From: Pelomonas caseinilytica
GTDB lineage: Bacteria; Pseudomonadota; Gammaproteobacteria; Burkholderiales; Burkholderiaceae_C
DNA: 64,000 nucleotides
Direction: 5' to 3'
NCBI RefSeq assembly: GCF_021353235.1
Contig: NZ_JAJTWT010000004.1
Span: 1-64,000, forward strand
Shown here: in pieces, positions 1-8,817 of the stretch
Layout: every line of letters starts with the position of its first letter
Position numbering within the stretch: position 1 is the stretch's first letter
Notes under the pieces: generated by a model
Told to the model about the DNA's origin: nothing
The model's database searches: none
The model's input: only the letters and a program-made list of their open reading frames with translations
Translations under genes and position numbers: made by a program

Positions 1-462
1 CCCAGAATTTGCATTCATCGTCTGCGTCGCCGACTTATCGTCAGCAGCAAAGAAGCGAGATTCTAATCTGCTTTTTGCTTCGTCGTCAAGTATTTTTGAA
101 AATTTCTTTTCTCAATACTCGGCAACTTCGCTTTCTTCACCACCCCGGCCAGCGCTTTCGCAATCCAGTCGTCAGCAGCAAAGAGGCGAGATTTTGATCC
201 GCTTTCGCGACGCTGTCAAGTACTTTTTGAAGCTTCTCTTCAGATCCGCTTCCAGCACCCGACGAGCCTCAAAGCCTCGCCAGCAGGCTTTGATCACCTG
301 CCCTCCGCCTTTCACCCCATCGCGCCTTCCGTTTCCAGTCAGCGCTGCGTTGTGATCAGCGAAGCCCACGACTGTAGCACAGGATTTTCGGGTCGAGCAA
401 GAGCGCCACGCGAAATTCTTGTCTACGGAGCCGTCAATCGCCCTGCCTTGCCCCGAGCCCGC
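1..462. other. Gene-free AT-rich region downstream of tctA
   Basis: I see no credible gene in this stretch. Its base composition is clearly more AT-rich than the rest of the window, and short reading frames here have no recognisable domain. It holds a diverged direct repeat (listed separately). It lies beyond the 3' end of tctA, so it probably holds the transcript end and whatever follows it outside the window. Confidence 0.5.
39..242. repeat. Diverged direct repeat, two copies of about 73 bp
   Basis: Copy 1 (about 39-112) and copy 2 (about 168-242) both begin CGTCAGCAGCAAAGA, continue with a shared GCGAGATT core, and later share GTCAAGTA followed by a T-run. By eye they are roughly three-quarters identical. 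They are separated by about 55 bp. Function is unknown; they may be remnants of a duplicated 3' flank or a small mobile repeat. Confidence 0.6.
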
Positions 463-1974
463 TCAGGACTCCTCCTGGAACGCCTCTTCCCGCTTGCTCT
501 TGATGGAAGGCAGCATGACGACGACGACCATGAGCGCCGCCGCCGCCAGCAATCCCGCCGACAAGGGCCGCGTCAGGAAGGTACTCCAGTCCCCCCGGGC
601 CAGCAGCAACGCGCGGCGCAGGTTTTCTTCCATCATGGGCCCGAGGATGAAACCCAGCAGCAGCGGCGCGGGCTCACAGCTCAGCTTGTAGAACACATAA
701 CCCAGCAGTGCGAAGCCAGCCGTGAGGTAGACGTCGAAGCTGTTGTTGTTCAGCGAGTAGGTGCCGATGCAGCAGAACACCACGATGGCCGGGAAAAGGA
801 AGCGGTAGGGCACCGTCAGCAGCTTGATCCAGATGCCGATGAGCGGCAGGTTCAGCACGATGAGCATCAAGTTACCGACCCACATCGACGCGATCAGACC
901 CCAGAACAGCTCCGGGTTGCTCGTCATCACCTGAGGTCCGGGCTGTATGCCCTTGATGGTCATGGCGCCGACCATCAGCGCCATGACTGCGTTGGGCGGG
1001 ATGCCGAGCGTCAGCATGGGGATGAAGCTGGTCTGGGCTCCTGCGTTGTTCGCGCTCTCGGGCCCGGCGACGCCCTGGATGGCGCCCTTCCCGAAGGGCA
1101 CGCTGGGCTTGCGCACCACCTTCTTCTCGAGCGTGTAGGCCGCGAAAGAGGCGAGCAGCGCACCGCCGCCCGGCAACACCCCGAGCACCGAACCCAACGC
1201 CGTGCCTCGCAGCACTGCCGGCCAGGCCTCGCGGAAGTCCTCGCGTGTGGGCCACAACCCGGTCACTTCCTTGGTGAAGACCTCTCGATGCTCTTCCGGC
1301 TGACCCAGGTTGGCGATGATCTCGCCGAAACCAAACACGCCCATTGCGATGACCACGAAGCCGATGCCGTCCGTCAGCTCAGGGATGTCGAAAGAGAAAC
1401 GGGCTGTGCCTGTGATGACGTCGGTGTTGATCTGGCCCAGCAGCAGGCCGAGCACGATCATCGCGATCGCCTTGATGAGGGAGCCCGACGCCAGCACCAC
1501 CGCGCCGACGAGGCCGAGCACCATCAGAGAGAAGTACTCCGCCGACCCGAACTTGAAGGCCAGCTCGGTCAGCGGCGGCGCGAAGGCCGCGATGATGACC
1601 GTGCCCACGCAGCCGGCGAAAAAACTGCCCAGGCCGGCAGCTGCCAGGGCCGCGCCGGCCCGGCCGCGACGCGCCATCTGGTAGCCGTCGATGGCCGTCA
1701 CCACCGAGCTCGACTCACCGGGCACGTTGATGAGGATGGCCGTCGTCGAGCCGCCGTACTGCGCGCCGTAGTAGATGCCCGCCAGCATGATCAGGGCCGG
1801 CGTGGCGTCCAGTGTGTAGATGGACGGCAGCAGCATGGCGATGGTCGCCACCGGCCCGAGGCCCGGCAGCACGCCGATCAGCGTGCCCAGCACCGCGCCG
1901 AAAAAGGCGTAGGCCAGGTTCTGCAGGCTCAGCGCCGTGTGGAAGCCAAGGGCGAGGTTGTTCAGCAGATCCAT
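463..1974 (-). CDS. tctA: Tripartite tricarboxylate transporter, large permease subunit TctA
   Basis: TctA is the large inner-membrane subunit of a tripartite tricarboxylate transporter, which takes up citrate-like carboxylates using a periplasmic binding protein. The 503-aa product starts MDLLNNLALGFHTALS and is hydrophobic throughout. It carries the family's glycine-rich blocks GVLPGLGPVATIAMLLP near residue 50 and GVLPGGGALLASFAAYTLEK in the second half. The open frame extends upstream, but that part is out-of-frame tctB sequence; the chosen ATG lies 8 bp after the tctB stop. The binding protein TctC is not adjacent, so it must come from elsewhere. Length and motifs are typical. Confidence 0.93.
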   Translation of the reverse strand: MDLLNNLALGFHTALSLQNLAYAFFGAVLGTLIGVLPGLGPVATIAMLLPSIYTLDATPALIMLAGIYYGAQYGGSTTAILINVPGESSSVVTAIDGYQMARRGRAGAALAAAGLGSFFAGCVGTVIIAAFAPPLTELAFKFGSAEYFSLMVLGLVGAVVLASGSLIKAIAMIVLGLLLGQINTDVITGTARFSFDIPELTDGIGFVVIAMGVFGFGEIIANLGQPEEHREVFTKEVTGLWPTREDFREAWPAVLRGTALGSVLGVLPGGGALLASFAAYTLEKKVVRKPSVPFGKGAIQGVAGPESANNAGAQTSFIPMLTLGIPPNAVMALMVGAMTIKGIQPGPQVMTSNPELFWGLIASMWVGNLMLIVLNLPLIGIWIKLLTVPYRFLFPAIVVFCCIGTYSLNNNSFDVYLTAGFALLGYVFYKLSCEPAPLLLGFILGPMMEENLRRALLLARGDWSTFLTRPLSAGLLAAAALMVVVVMLPSIKSKREEAFQEES

Positions 1975-1982
1975 GGCACGCC

Positions 1983-2447
1983 TCAGCCGGTGATGAAGAC
2001 GGGCCAGAGCGGGATGGTCAGCTTCAGGCCCCAGATGAACAGGGCCCAACTGCCCACGGTCAGCACCACGCTGCTGACCAGCACGTCCCGCCAGTGGAAC
2101 TCGCTGCTCGCCAGGGCCGACAGGGTGATGATCAGAGGCAGCGTGCAGGCCAGGCCCAGCCGCGGCAAGGCGGCGCCGAACACCGCGATGGTCACGACGA
2201 TGACGAGCAGAGGTCGCCACGCGATGCGGCCGATGGGGTCGCCGTTCTCGGACTCAAGCGTCAGCGCCTTGAAGAGCACCAGGCCGCCAAGCGCGGCGAG
2301 CAGGATGCCCAGCCCGAAGGGGAAATAGCCGGGGCCAGGTCTTGCCGAGGCGCCGAAGGAATACTCCGTCGCGCCCCACGCGAACACCACGCCCACCACC
2401 AGGAACATCAGCCCGGACCAGAAGTCCCGCTGGCTCTTGATCTTCAT
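1983..2447 (-). CDS. tctB: Tripartite tricarboxylate transporter, small permease subunit TctB
   Basis: This 154-aa protein matches the small four-helix TctB subunit that partners TctA. It starts MKIKSQRDFWSGLMFLVVG and has the typical RPGPGYFPFGLG segment between the first two membrane helices. An ATG 14 codons upstream is possible, but the internal MKIK start fits the family. It is the first gene of the tctB-tctA pair (8-bp gap). A strong GC hairpin lies just upstream of its ATG and could affect initiation. Confidence 0.9.
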   Translation of the reverse strand: MKIKSQRDFWSGLMFLVVGVVFAWGATEYSFGASARPGPGYFPFGLGILLAALGGLVLFKALTLESENGDPIGRIAWRPLLVIVVTIAVFGAALPRLGLACTLPLIITLSALASSEFHWRDVLVSSVVLTVGSWALFIWGLKLTIPLWPVFITG

Positions 2448-2462
2448 CGTTTGTCGCCTCCG

Positions 2463-2523
2463 GCGCGCCCAGGTCCGGGCGCGCAACATCTGCCGGCGAT
2501 TCTGTCAGCGGGGGGAGCCCCCC
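2463..2523. terminator. Two GC-rich hairpins between the GspE-like gene and tctB
   Basis: A perfect 8-bp stem (GCGCGCCC at 2463-2470 with GGGCGCGC at 2477-2484) and a G6/C6 stem (2510-2523) follow the stop codon of the upstream ATPase gene. There is no clear T-tract, so intrinsic termination is only possible. The first hairpin ends 16 nt before the tctB start and could instead act on translation. Confidence 0.4.
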
Positions 2524-2568
2524 AGCCTGTGGATTACACGTAAGCCCGAGTTGCCGCGGCAGGTGACG

Positions 2569-4353
2569 TCAGGCGTCCCACGCCGGCGTGCTGCGCAGCA
2601 CTTCCTCGACCGTCGTCACGCCTTCTGCCACCTTCATCGCGCCGGCCAGGCGCAGGGGCCGCAGCCCTTCCTGCACGGCCTGGCGGCGCAGGGCGCCGAG
2701 GTCGTCGAGGCTGCCCTTGACGCCTTCGGAGACCGTCAGCAGCTCGTACAGCCCGGCGCGGCCGCGGAAGCCCGTGTTGCGGCACTCCAGGCAGCCCACC
2801 GGCTTGTACGGCCGCACGCCGCCGCCCAGCCGCCAATGGCGCACCAGCTCGTTCAGGCTCTCCCGCGTCACCGTCGGGTCGGGCTGCTTGCAGTGCGGGC
2901 ACAAGGTGCGCACCAGCCGCTGCGCGAGCACGCCGATGATGGTGGCGCTGATGAGGTAGCTCGGCACGCCGAGGTCCTGCAGCCGCGTGATGGCCGACAC
3001 CGAATCATTGGTGTGCAGGGTGCTGAACACCAGGTGGCCGGTTAGCGCCGCCTGGATGGCCATCTCGGCGGTTTCCAGGTCACGGATCTCGCCCACCATG
3101 ATGATGTCGGGGTCCTGGCGCATCAGGGCGCGCAGGCCGTCGGCGAAGCCGAAGTCCAGCTGGTTCTGCACCTGCGTCTGGTTGAAGGCCGGCTCGATCA
3201 TCTCGATGGGGTCTTCGATGGTGGTGACGTTGACCTCGTCCGTCGCCAGCCGCTTGAGCGTGGAATACAGCGTCGTCGTCTTGCCGCTGCCCGTCGGGCC
3301 GGTCACGAGGATGATGCCGTGCGGCTGCTTGACCAGGGCCTCCCAGCGCTCGGAATCGTGCTGGCCGAAGCCCAGCGACGCCAGGTCCTTGACCGCCGTC
3401 TCGGGGTCGAAGATGCGCATCACCATCTTCTCGCCGAAGGCCGTCGGCAGCGTCGACAGGCGCATCTCCACCTCGTCGCCGGCCGGGTTGCGCGTCTTGA
3501 TGCGGCCGTCCAGCGGGCGGCGCTTCTCGACCACGTCCATGCGGCCGAGCAGCTTGATGCGCGAGGTCATCGCGCTCATCACCGTGGGGGGCAGCTGGTA
3601 GACCGTGTGCAGCACGCCATCGATGCGGAAGCGGATGACGCCCATTTCGCGGCGCGGCTCCAGGTGGATGTCGCTGGCGCGCTGGTCGAAGGCGTACTGC
3701 CACAGCCAATCGACCACCTGCACCACGCCCTGGTCGTTGGCGTCGAGCTGCTTGTTGGTCTTGCCCAGCTCGACGAGCTGCTCGAAGCTCGCCACCTGGC
3801 TCTGCTCTCCCGCCTTGGCCGCGGCCCTCACCGAGCGGGCCAGCGTGAAGAACTCGGTCGTGTAGCGCGCGATGTCCAGCGGGTTGGCCACGACCAGCTT
3901 GATGGGCTTGCGCACATGCGACTCGATCTGCGCCACCCAGCCGGTGTCGAAAGGCTCCGAGGTCGCGATGGTCACGTCCATCAGCCCGAACTGCACCGGC
4001 AGGCAGCGCTTGGCCTCGGCATAGCCGATGGACATCACGTCGCCCACGCGGCCCACGTCCACCTTCAGCGGGTCGATGCGCAGATAGGGCAGCTTGGCCC
4101 GCACCGCCAGCCATTCGGTCAGCGCGTCCACGTCCAGCGGCTTGCCGGTCGCCAGGTGGACGAGATTGGCATGGCCCAGCCGCACGAGGGCGTGCAGCGA
4201 GCTGTCGCCCGCCCCCAACCTCTGCTCCGTGCGGATGGCCTGGGCCTCGTCGATCAGGCCATCCTTCAGCAGCCACTTCAGCAACTGGCGCCATTCCAGG
4301 CGGCCTTCCGGCTTGGAGGATGACGCGGACTCGGATTTCGGCTTGGAGGTCAT
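2569..4353 (-). CDS. GspE/PilB-type secretion or pilus assembly ATPase
   Basis: This is a hexameric traffic ATPase of the type II secretion/type IV pilus family (GspE/PulE/PilB). The 594-aa product has an N-terminal MshEN-like region and a Walker A GPTGSGKTTT near residue 351. A Walker B region DPDIIMVGEIRD lies near 414, and the zinc-binding tetracysteine (CPHC near 485, CLEC near 522) is present. I chose ATG (MTSKPKSES) 11 nt after the upstream stop; a longer start at 4416 would overlap that gene. No other gsp or pil gene is adjacent, so its partner machine cannot be named here. Such orphan copies beside a SpeE-like gene are common in Burkholderiales. Confidence 0.9.
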   Translation of the reverse strand: MTSKPKSESASSSKPEGRLEWRQLLKWLLKDGLIDEAQAIRTEQRLGAGDSSLHALVRLGHANLVHLATGKPLDVDALTEWLAVRAKLPYLRIDPLKVDVGRVGDVMSIGYAEAKRCLPVQFGLMDVTIATSEPFDTGWVAQIESHVRKPIKLVVANPLDIARYTTEFFTLARSVRAAAKAGEQSQVASFEQLVELGKTNKQLDANDQGVVQVVDWLWQYAFDQRASDIHLEPRREMGVIRFRIDGVLHTVYQLPPTVMSAMTSRIKLLGRMDVVEKRRPLDGRIKTRNPAGDEVEMRLSTLPTAFGEKMVMRIFDPETAVKDLASLGFGQHDSERWEALVKQPHGIILVTGPTGSGKTTTLYSTLKRLATDEVNVTTIEDPIEMIEPAFNQTQVQNQLDFGFADGLRALMRQDPDIIMVGEIRDLETAEMAIQAALTGHLVFSTLHTNDSVSAITRLQDLGVPSYLISATIIGVLAQRLVRTLCPHCKQPDPTVTRESLNELVRHWRLGGGVRPYKPVGCLECRNTGFRGRAGLYELLTVSEGVKGSLDDLGALRRQAVQEGLRPLRLAGAMKVAEGVTTVEEVLRSTPAWDA

Positions 4354-4364
4354 CGTGGTCGGGG

Positions 4365-5153
4365 TCAAAGCGCCTGCAGGATGCTCGTGGGCAGGGGCCG
4401 CACGAGCCGCAGCCATTTGCGGGCCGGCAGCTTGAAGCGCGTTTCGATGTTAGCTGCGCGCTGCTCCAGCACCTCGCGGTGAGGCACCTGCACCCCGCGG
4501 GCCGCCACGACGATGGTGTTGCCCTCCTTGGTCGGCGCCAGGCTCCAGACCTGGTCGGAACCGAAGGCCCGCGCGATGCGCAGGGCGCTGCGGGCGAAGC
4601 TGGCGCTGCGGCCGAAGAGGTTGACCGTCATCAGCCCCCCATCGGCCAGCACGCCGCGGCAGGCGGCGTAGAAGGCCTCGTCGTCCAGCACCGGCGAGGC
4701 GGCCTCGTGGTCGTAGAGGTCGACGTTGAGCACGTCCACCGTCTGCAGGTGGGCCTCGTCGGCCACCCAGCGGGCGGCGTCCTCGTTCACCACCTGCAGC
4801 CGCGCGTCGTCCGCCGGCAGCCGGAACCACTGCCGGCAGGCGGCGATGACCTCGGGGTTGATCTCGACGGCCGTCGTCCGCATCTTCAGGCGGCCATGGC
4901 AGAAGCGCGTCAGCGCCGCCGCCCCCAGGCCCAGCTGCACCGCATGGCCCTCGCCCAGCGCGGCCGGGTCGCGCCACAGCATCCAGGCACACATGCGCTG
5001 CACGTACTCCAGCTCGATCTCGTCGGGCTTGCGGATGCGCATCGCGCCCTGCACCCAGATGGAGTCCAGGTGCAGGAAGCGCACGCCGTCGAACTCGCTG
5101 AGCGTGGCGGGCGCCCAGGTGGCGCCCCGTGGGTTCTTCTTCATGGCCGGCAT
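4365..5153 (-). CDS. Spermidine synthase-like methyltransferase-fold protein
   Basis: The 262-aa protein has the Rossmann-type SAM/aminopropyltransferase fold of the SpeE family. It shows a glycine-rich LGLGAAALTRF loop followed by an acidic TAVEINPEVI strand, and a later NVDLYDHEA motif. It is shorter than classical polyamine synthases, and the full spermidine-synthase active site is not evident to me, so the substrate is uncertain. It precedes the GspE-like ATPase with an 11-bp gap, so the two are likely cotranscribed. An internal ATG three codons in is an alternative start. Confidence 0.75.
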   Translation of the reverse strand: MPAMKKNPRGATWAPATLSEFDGVRFLHLDSIWVQGAMRIRKPDEIELEYVQRMCAWMLWRDPAALGEGHAVQLGLGAAALTRFCHGRLKMRTTAVEINPEVIAACRQWFRLPADDARLQVVNEDAARWVADEAHLQTVDVLNVDLYDHEAASPVLDDEAFYAACRGVLADGGLMTVNLFGRSASFARSALRIARAFGSDQVWSLAPTKEGNTIVVAARGVQVPHREVLEQRAANIETRFKLPARKWLRLVRPLPTSILQAL

Positions 5154-5154
5154 C

Positions 5155-5423
5155 CTAGGGCCTGTTCACACTACGGCAGGGGTCGCGAAGGCCATCCCCC
5201 AGGGGCCAATCAAGGCGCAGCGCGCCGCCCGCATTGATATGCGGGCAAGCGGTGCAACGCCGAGTGGCCCCTGGGGGATGGCCTTCCCTTCGGGTTGTGA
5301 CCAAAAGGCCCGCGCGCGGCGTTGCGAAGCCTCGCTTGGGGCCTACCCAAGCTTCGTTTCGCGCCTTGCTCGCGGGCCTTTTGGTCGCAACGCGACCCCT
5401 GCCGTAGGGTGAACAGGCCCTAG
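5155..5423. repeat. 269-bp non-coding element with 33-bp terminal inverted repeats and two internal hairpins
   Basis: The ends (5155-5187 and 5391-5423) are inverted repeats of 33 bp with one mismatch. Inside are two more inverted repeats: an exact 21-bp pair (5188-5208 with 5265-5285) and a 20-bp pair with one mismatch (5295-5314 with 5371-5390). Each encloses a smaller stem, for example GCCCGCA/TGCGGGC at 5227-5246. The whole can fold as a three-way, cloverleaf-like cruciform. It exactly fills the gap between two gene 3'/5' ends and has no convincing ORF. It resembles a MITE or large palindromic repeat. Confidence 0.88.
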
Positions 5424-5424
5424 G

Positions 5425-6033
5425 TCAGCCGAGACAGGGCGCCAGCGCCTCGCGCCAGGCGGCGATCTTGGCGGCCAGGCTCAGGCCGGCATGCGCCGGG
5501 CTGGTGGACGGCAGCCGCAGCACCGGCAGCCCGGGCGCGCCCAGGGCCCGCAGCGCCTGCCCGTGGGCCAGGCCGCCGTTGCAGGCGATGGCCCGCAGCT
5601 GCGGCAGCCGGGCGACGAGCTCGGCCACGTCGCTCGGCTCGGCGTCCTCGATGGCCGTGTCGAGGCTGCCCTCGCGCCGGCAGGCCGCCACGGCGTCCCA
5701 CAGGGCCACGCGCCCGCGGCGCAGCGCTTGCAGCCGTTGCTCATAGGGCTGCTGCGGCAAGGCAGCCTCGCCGAGCAGGGCCGCCATCACCGGCCAGAAG
5801 GCATTGCGCGGATGCGCGTAGTACTGCGCCGCCTTCAACGAGGCCGCGCCCGGAAAGCTGCCCAGCACCAGCACGCGGGCCCTGGCGTCGAACACCGGCG
5901 CCAGGCCGACGAGGCGCGCAGACTCGGGATTGGGGGGATTGGCCGTGGGCGGCTGGGAGGATGCGGTCGTCTTCAAGGGGTCGGTCGGCAATTTTCGAAG
6001 GAACACGGAAGCCGTCTGGCAGTTTCTCAGCAC
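5425..6033 (-). CDS. DNA-deoxyinosine (hypoxanthine) glycosylase, UDG superfamily
   Basis: The protein belongs to the uracil-DNA glycosylase superfamily, hypoxanthine-DNA glycosylase branch, which excises deaminated bases during base excision repair. It shows the family signature LGSFPGAASLKAAQYY-AHPRNAFW around residues 56-80 and the C-terminal RLPSTSPAHA loop. The conserved body begins near SARLVGLAP, so the first 40 or so residues (low complexity) may not be translated and the true start may be downstream of 6033. Its stop lies only 2 bp from the end of the large inverted-repeat element, which therefore supplies its 3' flank. Confidence 0.85.
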   Translation of the reverse strand: MLRNCQTASVFLRKLPTDPLKTTASSQPPTANPPNPESARLVGLAPVFDARARVLVLGSFPGAASLKAAQYYAHPRNAFWPVMAALLGEAALPQQPYEQRLQALRRGRVALWDAVAACRREGSLDTAIEDAEPSDVAELVARLPQLRAIACNGGLAHGQALRALGAPGLPVLRLPSTSPAHAGLSLAAKIAAWREALAPCLG

Positions 6034-6050
6034 CCAGGGGGGTGGAATCC

Positions 6051-6284
6051 GGCCTGAAGGTGCCGGCCGCCGGCGTCTTCATGCAGGTGCTGCGGCCCTT
6101 CAAGGTGGGCGACTTCATCCAGGCCGGCGGCGCGCCCGAGAGCCTTCGGCCCTGCGTGAGACCCTACTGCCACACCGGCCATGCCTGGCAGGTCTACTTC
6201 GACACCCACAAGGCGATCAGCACCACCTTCCGAGCCGCGGGTTACCCCATGCCGGAGACGCGGATCGCGCCAAGCAACCGCTGA
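6051..6284 (+). pseudogene. Remnant of a mechanosensitive channel gene (mscS family)
   Basis: One plus-strand frame reads AGVFMQVLRPFKVGDFIQAGG, the MscS pore-to-beta-domain junction. It then jumps directly to VRPYCHTGHAWQVYFDTHKAI and TTFRAAGYPMPET, the C-terminal end of small MscS proteins. The N-terminal membrane helices and most of the beta domain between these blocks are missing. The frame ends normally at 6284. I read this as a deletion-decayed mscS copy; a functional small protein is unlikely. Confidence 0.75.
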
Positions 6285-6307
6285 CCGCCGACGAAAGACC
6301 CACCGCC

Positions 6308-7129
6308 ATGGCCGACCTCATCGCCCGCATCGCCGAACTCTGGCGATACCCCGTCAAGTCCTGCGCCGGCGAAGCCGTCGAGTCGCTGGCGCTGGATGCC
6401 GACGGCTGGCCGGTGGGCGACCGCGGCTGGGGTGTCGTCGACGTCTCGGGCGAGCTGACCTGGATGGGGGCCCATCCCCGGCTGGCCCTGGTGCAGGCGC
6501 ATCTCGCCGGGCCGGCCCTGCAGCTGCGCGCCGGGGGGCGGTCGCTGAGCGTGCCCGACGACGGCGGCGACGCCGTCGAAGTGCGCGGCTGGAACGGCGA
6601 ACGCCAGGACTTCGACGTCCTGCAGGCCTGGGACGCCGGCGAGGACGCCGCGGCCCTGCTGCACGCCGCCACCGGCGAGCGCCTGCGCCTCGTGCGCCTG
6701 AGCATCGAGGCCCAGCGCCGGCCCATACTCAACGCCCTGCACCTGCTGGGCGACGGTTCTCTGCAGTCCTGGCAGGAGGCGCTGGGCCGGCCGCTCAACG
6801 GCCCGGTCCAGCGTGCCCGGCCCAACGTGGTGCTGTGCAGCGAGAGCGGCGAGCCGCTGCCGCCCTTCATTGAGGACCTCCTCACCGAAGCTCGCCTCGG
6901 CGCCCTCACGCTGCGCCGCACCTCGCCCTGCGTGCGCTGCGTGATGCCGACGGTCGACCCGGCCACCGCCGAACCCCAGCCGCCCGTGCTGGACGCGCTG
7001 GCCCGCCTCAGCGCCGAACGTGCGCCGGGCGAGCCCGTGCAGTTTGGCGTCTATGCACGCGGCAACGCGGCGGGCCGGCTGCACGTCGGCGACCGCGTCG
7101 AGCTGGCGCTGGCCTTCGCCGGGGCCTGA
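6308..7129 (+). CDS. MOSC domain-containing protein
   Basis: The 273-aa protein has an N-terminal MOSC beta-barrel domain (WRYPVKSCAGE near residue 13) and a C-terminal MOSC domain. The latter has the conserved cysteine segment TSPCVRCVMPTVDP near 210-223 and ends GRLHVGDRVEL. MOSC proteins handle sulfur for molybdenum cofactor chemistry or act as molybdoenzymes such as YcbX/mARC-like N-oxide reductases. The exact substrate is unknown. The stop codon abuts the stop of the convergent TatD gene with no spacer. Confidence 0.88.
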   Translation: MADLIARIAELWRYPVKSCAGEAVESLALDADGWPVGDRGWGVVDVSGELTWMGAHPRLALVQAHLAGPALQLRAGGRSLSVPDDGGDAVEVRGWNGERQDFDVLQAWDAGEDAAALLHAATGERLRLVRLSIEAQRRPILNALHLLGDGSLQSWQEALGRPLNGPVQRARPNVVLCSESGEPLPPFIEDLLTEARLGALTLRRTSPCVRCVMPTVDPATAEPQPPVLDALARLSAERAPGEPVQFGVYARGNAAGRLHVGDRVELALAFAGA

Positions 7130-7939
7130 TCAGCGCAGCCGCGGCAGCACCGCCCGCGCGTTGGCGCTGGTGATGCGCGCCGTTTCCGCCACCGTCCAGC
7201 CGCGCAGTTCGGCCAGGCTCGCGGCAATGCGCGGCAGCTCGGCTGACTCGTTGCGCGCCTGCCCCGGTTCGGCCTCGCGCTGCGCGGCCGTTTTGTAGAG
7301 CCAGTGCGGCGGGATGTCCGGCGCGTCGGTCTCCAGCACCGGCACGTCGTCGGCCACGCTGGCGGCGATGCGGCGGATCTGCAGCGCGCGCTCGAAGGTC
7401 AGCGTGCCGCCGAAGCCGAGCTTGAAGCCCAGCTCGACGAAGGCCTGCGCCTGCTGCTCGCTGCCGTTGAAGGCGTGGGCGATGCCGCCGTGCGGGAAGT
7501 CCACCCGGCGCAACCCGGCCAGCAGCTTGTCCGCGCTGCGCCGCACGTGCAGCAGCACCGGCAGGCCGGCTCGCTTGGCGAGCTTGAGCTGCTCCACGTA
7601 GAAATGCTGCTGGACGCCCGGGTCCAGGCCGTCGACGAAGAAGTCCAGGCCGATCTCGCCGACTGCGACAAGCCGCGGGTCGGCATGGTGGGTCTCGAGC
7701 GCTTCGGCCAGCCTGGCGAGGTCGCCCTCGGCCGCACGCATCACGCACAGCGGATGGATGCCGAGCGCATAGCTGAAGCCATGCTCGATGGCCAGCAGCC
7801 GCACCGCGTCCAGGTTGTGCACGTCGACCGCCGGGATGACGATCCGCGTGACGCCCGCGGCCTTGGCGCGGGCGATGACGGCGTCGCGGTCAGCGTCGAA
7901 CTCGGCGGCGTCCAGGTGGCAGTGGGTGTCGATCCACAT
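7130..7939 (-). CDS. TatD family metal-dependent hydrolase (DNase)
   Basis: The 269-aa TIM-barrel amidohydrolase carries the family metal ligands: the N-terminal DTHCHLD motif, GEIGLDF near residue 95, HVRRS near 150, HAFNGS near 180 and the C-terminal ETDAPDIPP. TatD enzymes are Mg-dependent 3'-5' exonucleases or related hydrolases. Spacing to the next gene (purU, upstream on this strand) is 15 bp, so they may be cotranscribed. It is convergent with the MOSC gene, the two stop codons being directly adjacent. Confidence 0.9.
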   Translation of the reverse strand: MWIDTHCHLDAAEFDADRDAVIARAKAAGVTRIVIPAVDVHNLDAVRLLAIEHGFSYALGIHPLCVMRAAEGDLARLAEALETHHADPRLVAVGEIGLDFFVDGLDPGVQQHFYVEQLKLAKRAGLPVLLHVRRSADKLLAGLRRVDFPHGGIAHAFNGSEQQAQAFVELGFKLGFGGTLTFERALQIRRIAASVADDVPVLETDAPDIPPHWLYKTAAQREAEPGQARNESAELPRIAASLAELRGWTVAETARITSANARAVLPRLR

Positions 7940-7954
7940 GCCTGACCTTCTAAC

Positions 7955-8809
7955 TCAACGAAACACGACCGTGCGGTTCCCGTTCAGCAGCACCCTGTGC
8001 TCGGCATGCCATTGGATGGCCCGGGCCAGGGCCACGCACTCCATGTCGCGGCCGATGCCGACGAGCTGCTCCGGCGGCATGCTGTGGTCGATGCGGGCGA
8101 CCTCCTGCTCGATGATGGGGCCCTCGTCGAGGTCGCTGGTCACGTAGTGGGCCGTCGCGCCGATGAGCTTGACGCCGCGCTCGTAGGCCTGGTGGTAGGG
8201 CCGGGCGCCCTTGAAGCTCGGCAGGAAGCTGTGGTGGATGTTGATGGCCCGGCCCGCCAGGTCGCGGCACAGCTCGGGCGACAGGATCTGCATGTAGCGC
8301 GCCAGCACCACGAGGTCGATCTGGTTGTCCGCGATCACCTCCCGGATCTTGGCCTCCTGCGCCGCCTTCTGGGCGTCGGTGCCGCCCAGCAGCGGGAAGT
8401 GGTGGAAAGGGATGTTGTGCGAGGCCGCCAGCTGATAGAAGTCGCGATGGTTGGAGACGATGGCCGGGATCTCGATGGGCAGGTGGCCCGTCTGCACGCG
8501 GAACAGCAGGTCGTTCAGGCAGTGCCCGAGCTTGGACACCAGCAGCAGCACGCGCGTCTTGCGGCTGCGCGCCACCAGCTCCCAATCCATGCCGAACTCG
8601 GCCGCCAGCGGCGCGAAGGCTTGCTGCAGCGCGCCCTCCTCGGCCGCCGCCTCGAACTCGATGCGCATGAAGAAGCGCGCGTGGTCGGCGTCGCCGTGCT
8701 GGTGCGAGGTGAGGATGTTGGCGCCCTCGCGCAGCAGCACGCCGGTGACGGCATGGACGATGCCGGCGCGGTCGGGGCAGGAGAGCTTGAGGATGAAGCG
8801 GGGGGTCAT
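7955..8809 (-). CDS. purU: Formyltetrahydrofolate deformylase PurU
   Basis: PurU hydrolyses 10-formyltetrahydrofolate to formate and tetrahydrofolate, balancing one-carbon pools and supplying formate for purine synthesis. The 284-aa product has an N-terminal ACT regulatory domain ([15 protein letters not shown] at the start) and a C-terminal formyltransferase-fold domain. The latter contains [17 protein letters not shown] and [12 protein letters not shown], with the expected catalytic His and Asp. The length is typical. It lies 8 bp downstream of lolD. Confidence 0.95.
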   Translation of the reverse strand: MTPRFILKLSCPDRAGIVHAVTGVLLREGANILTSHQHGDADHARFFMRIEFEAAAEEGALQQAFAPLAAEFGMDWELVARSRKTRVLLLVSKLGHCLNDLLFRVQTGHLPIEIPAIVSNHRDFYQLAASHNIPFHHFPLLGGTDAQKAAQEAKIREVIADNQIDLVVLARYMQILSPELCRDLAGRAINIHHSFLPSFKGARPYHQAYERGVKLIGATAHYVTSDLDEGPIIEQEVARIDHSMPPEQLVGIGRDMECVALARAIQWHAEHRVLLNGNRTVVFR

Positions 8810-8817
8810 GCGGCGGG

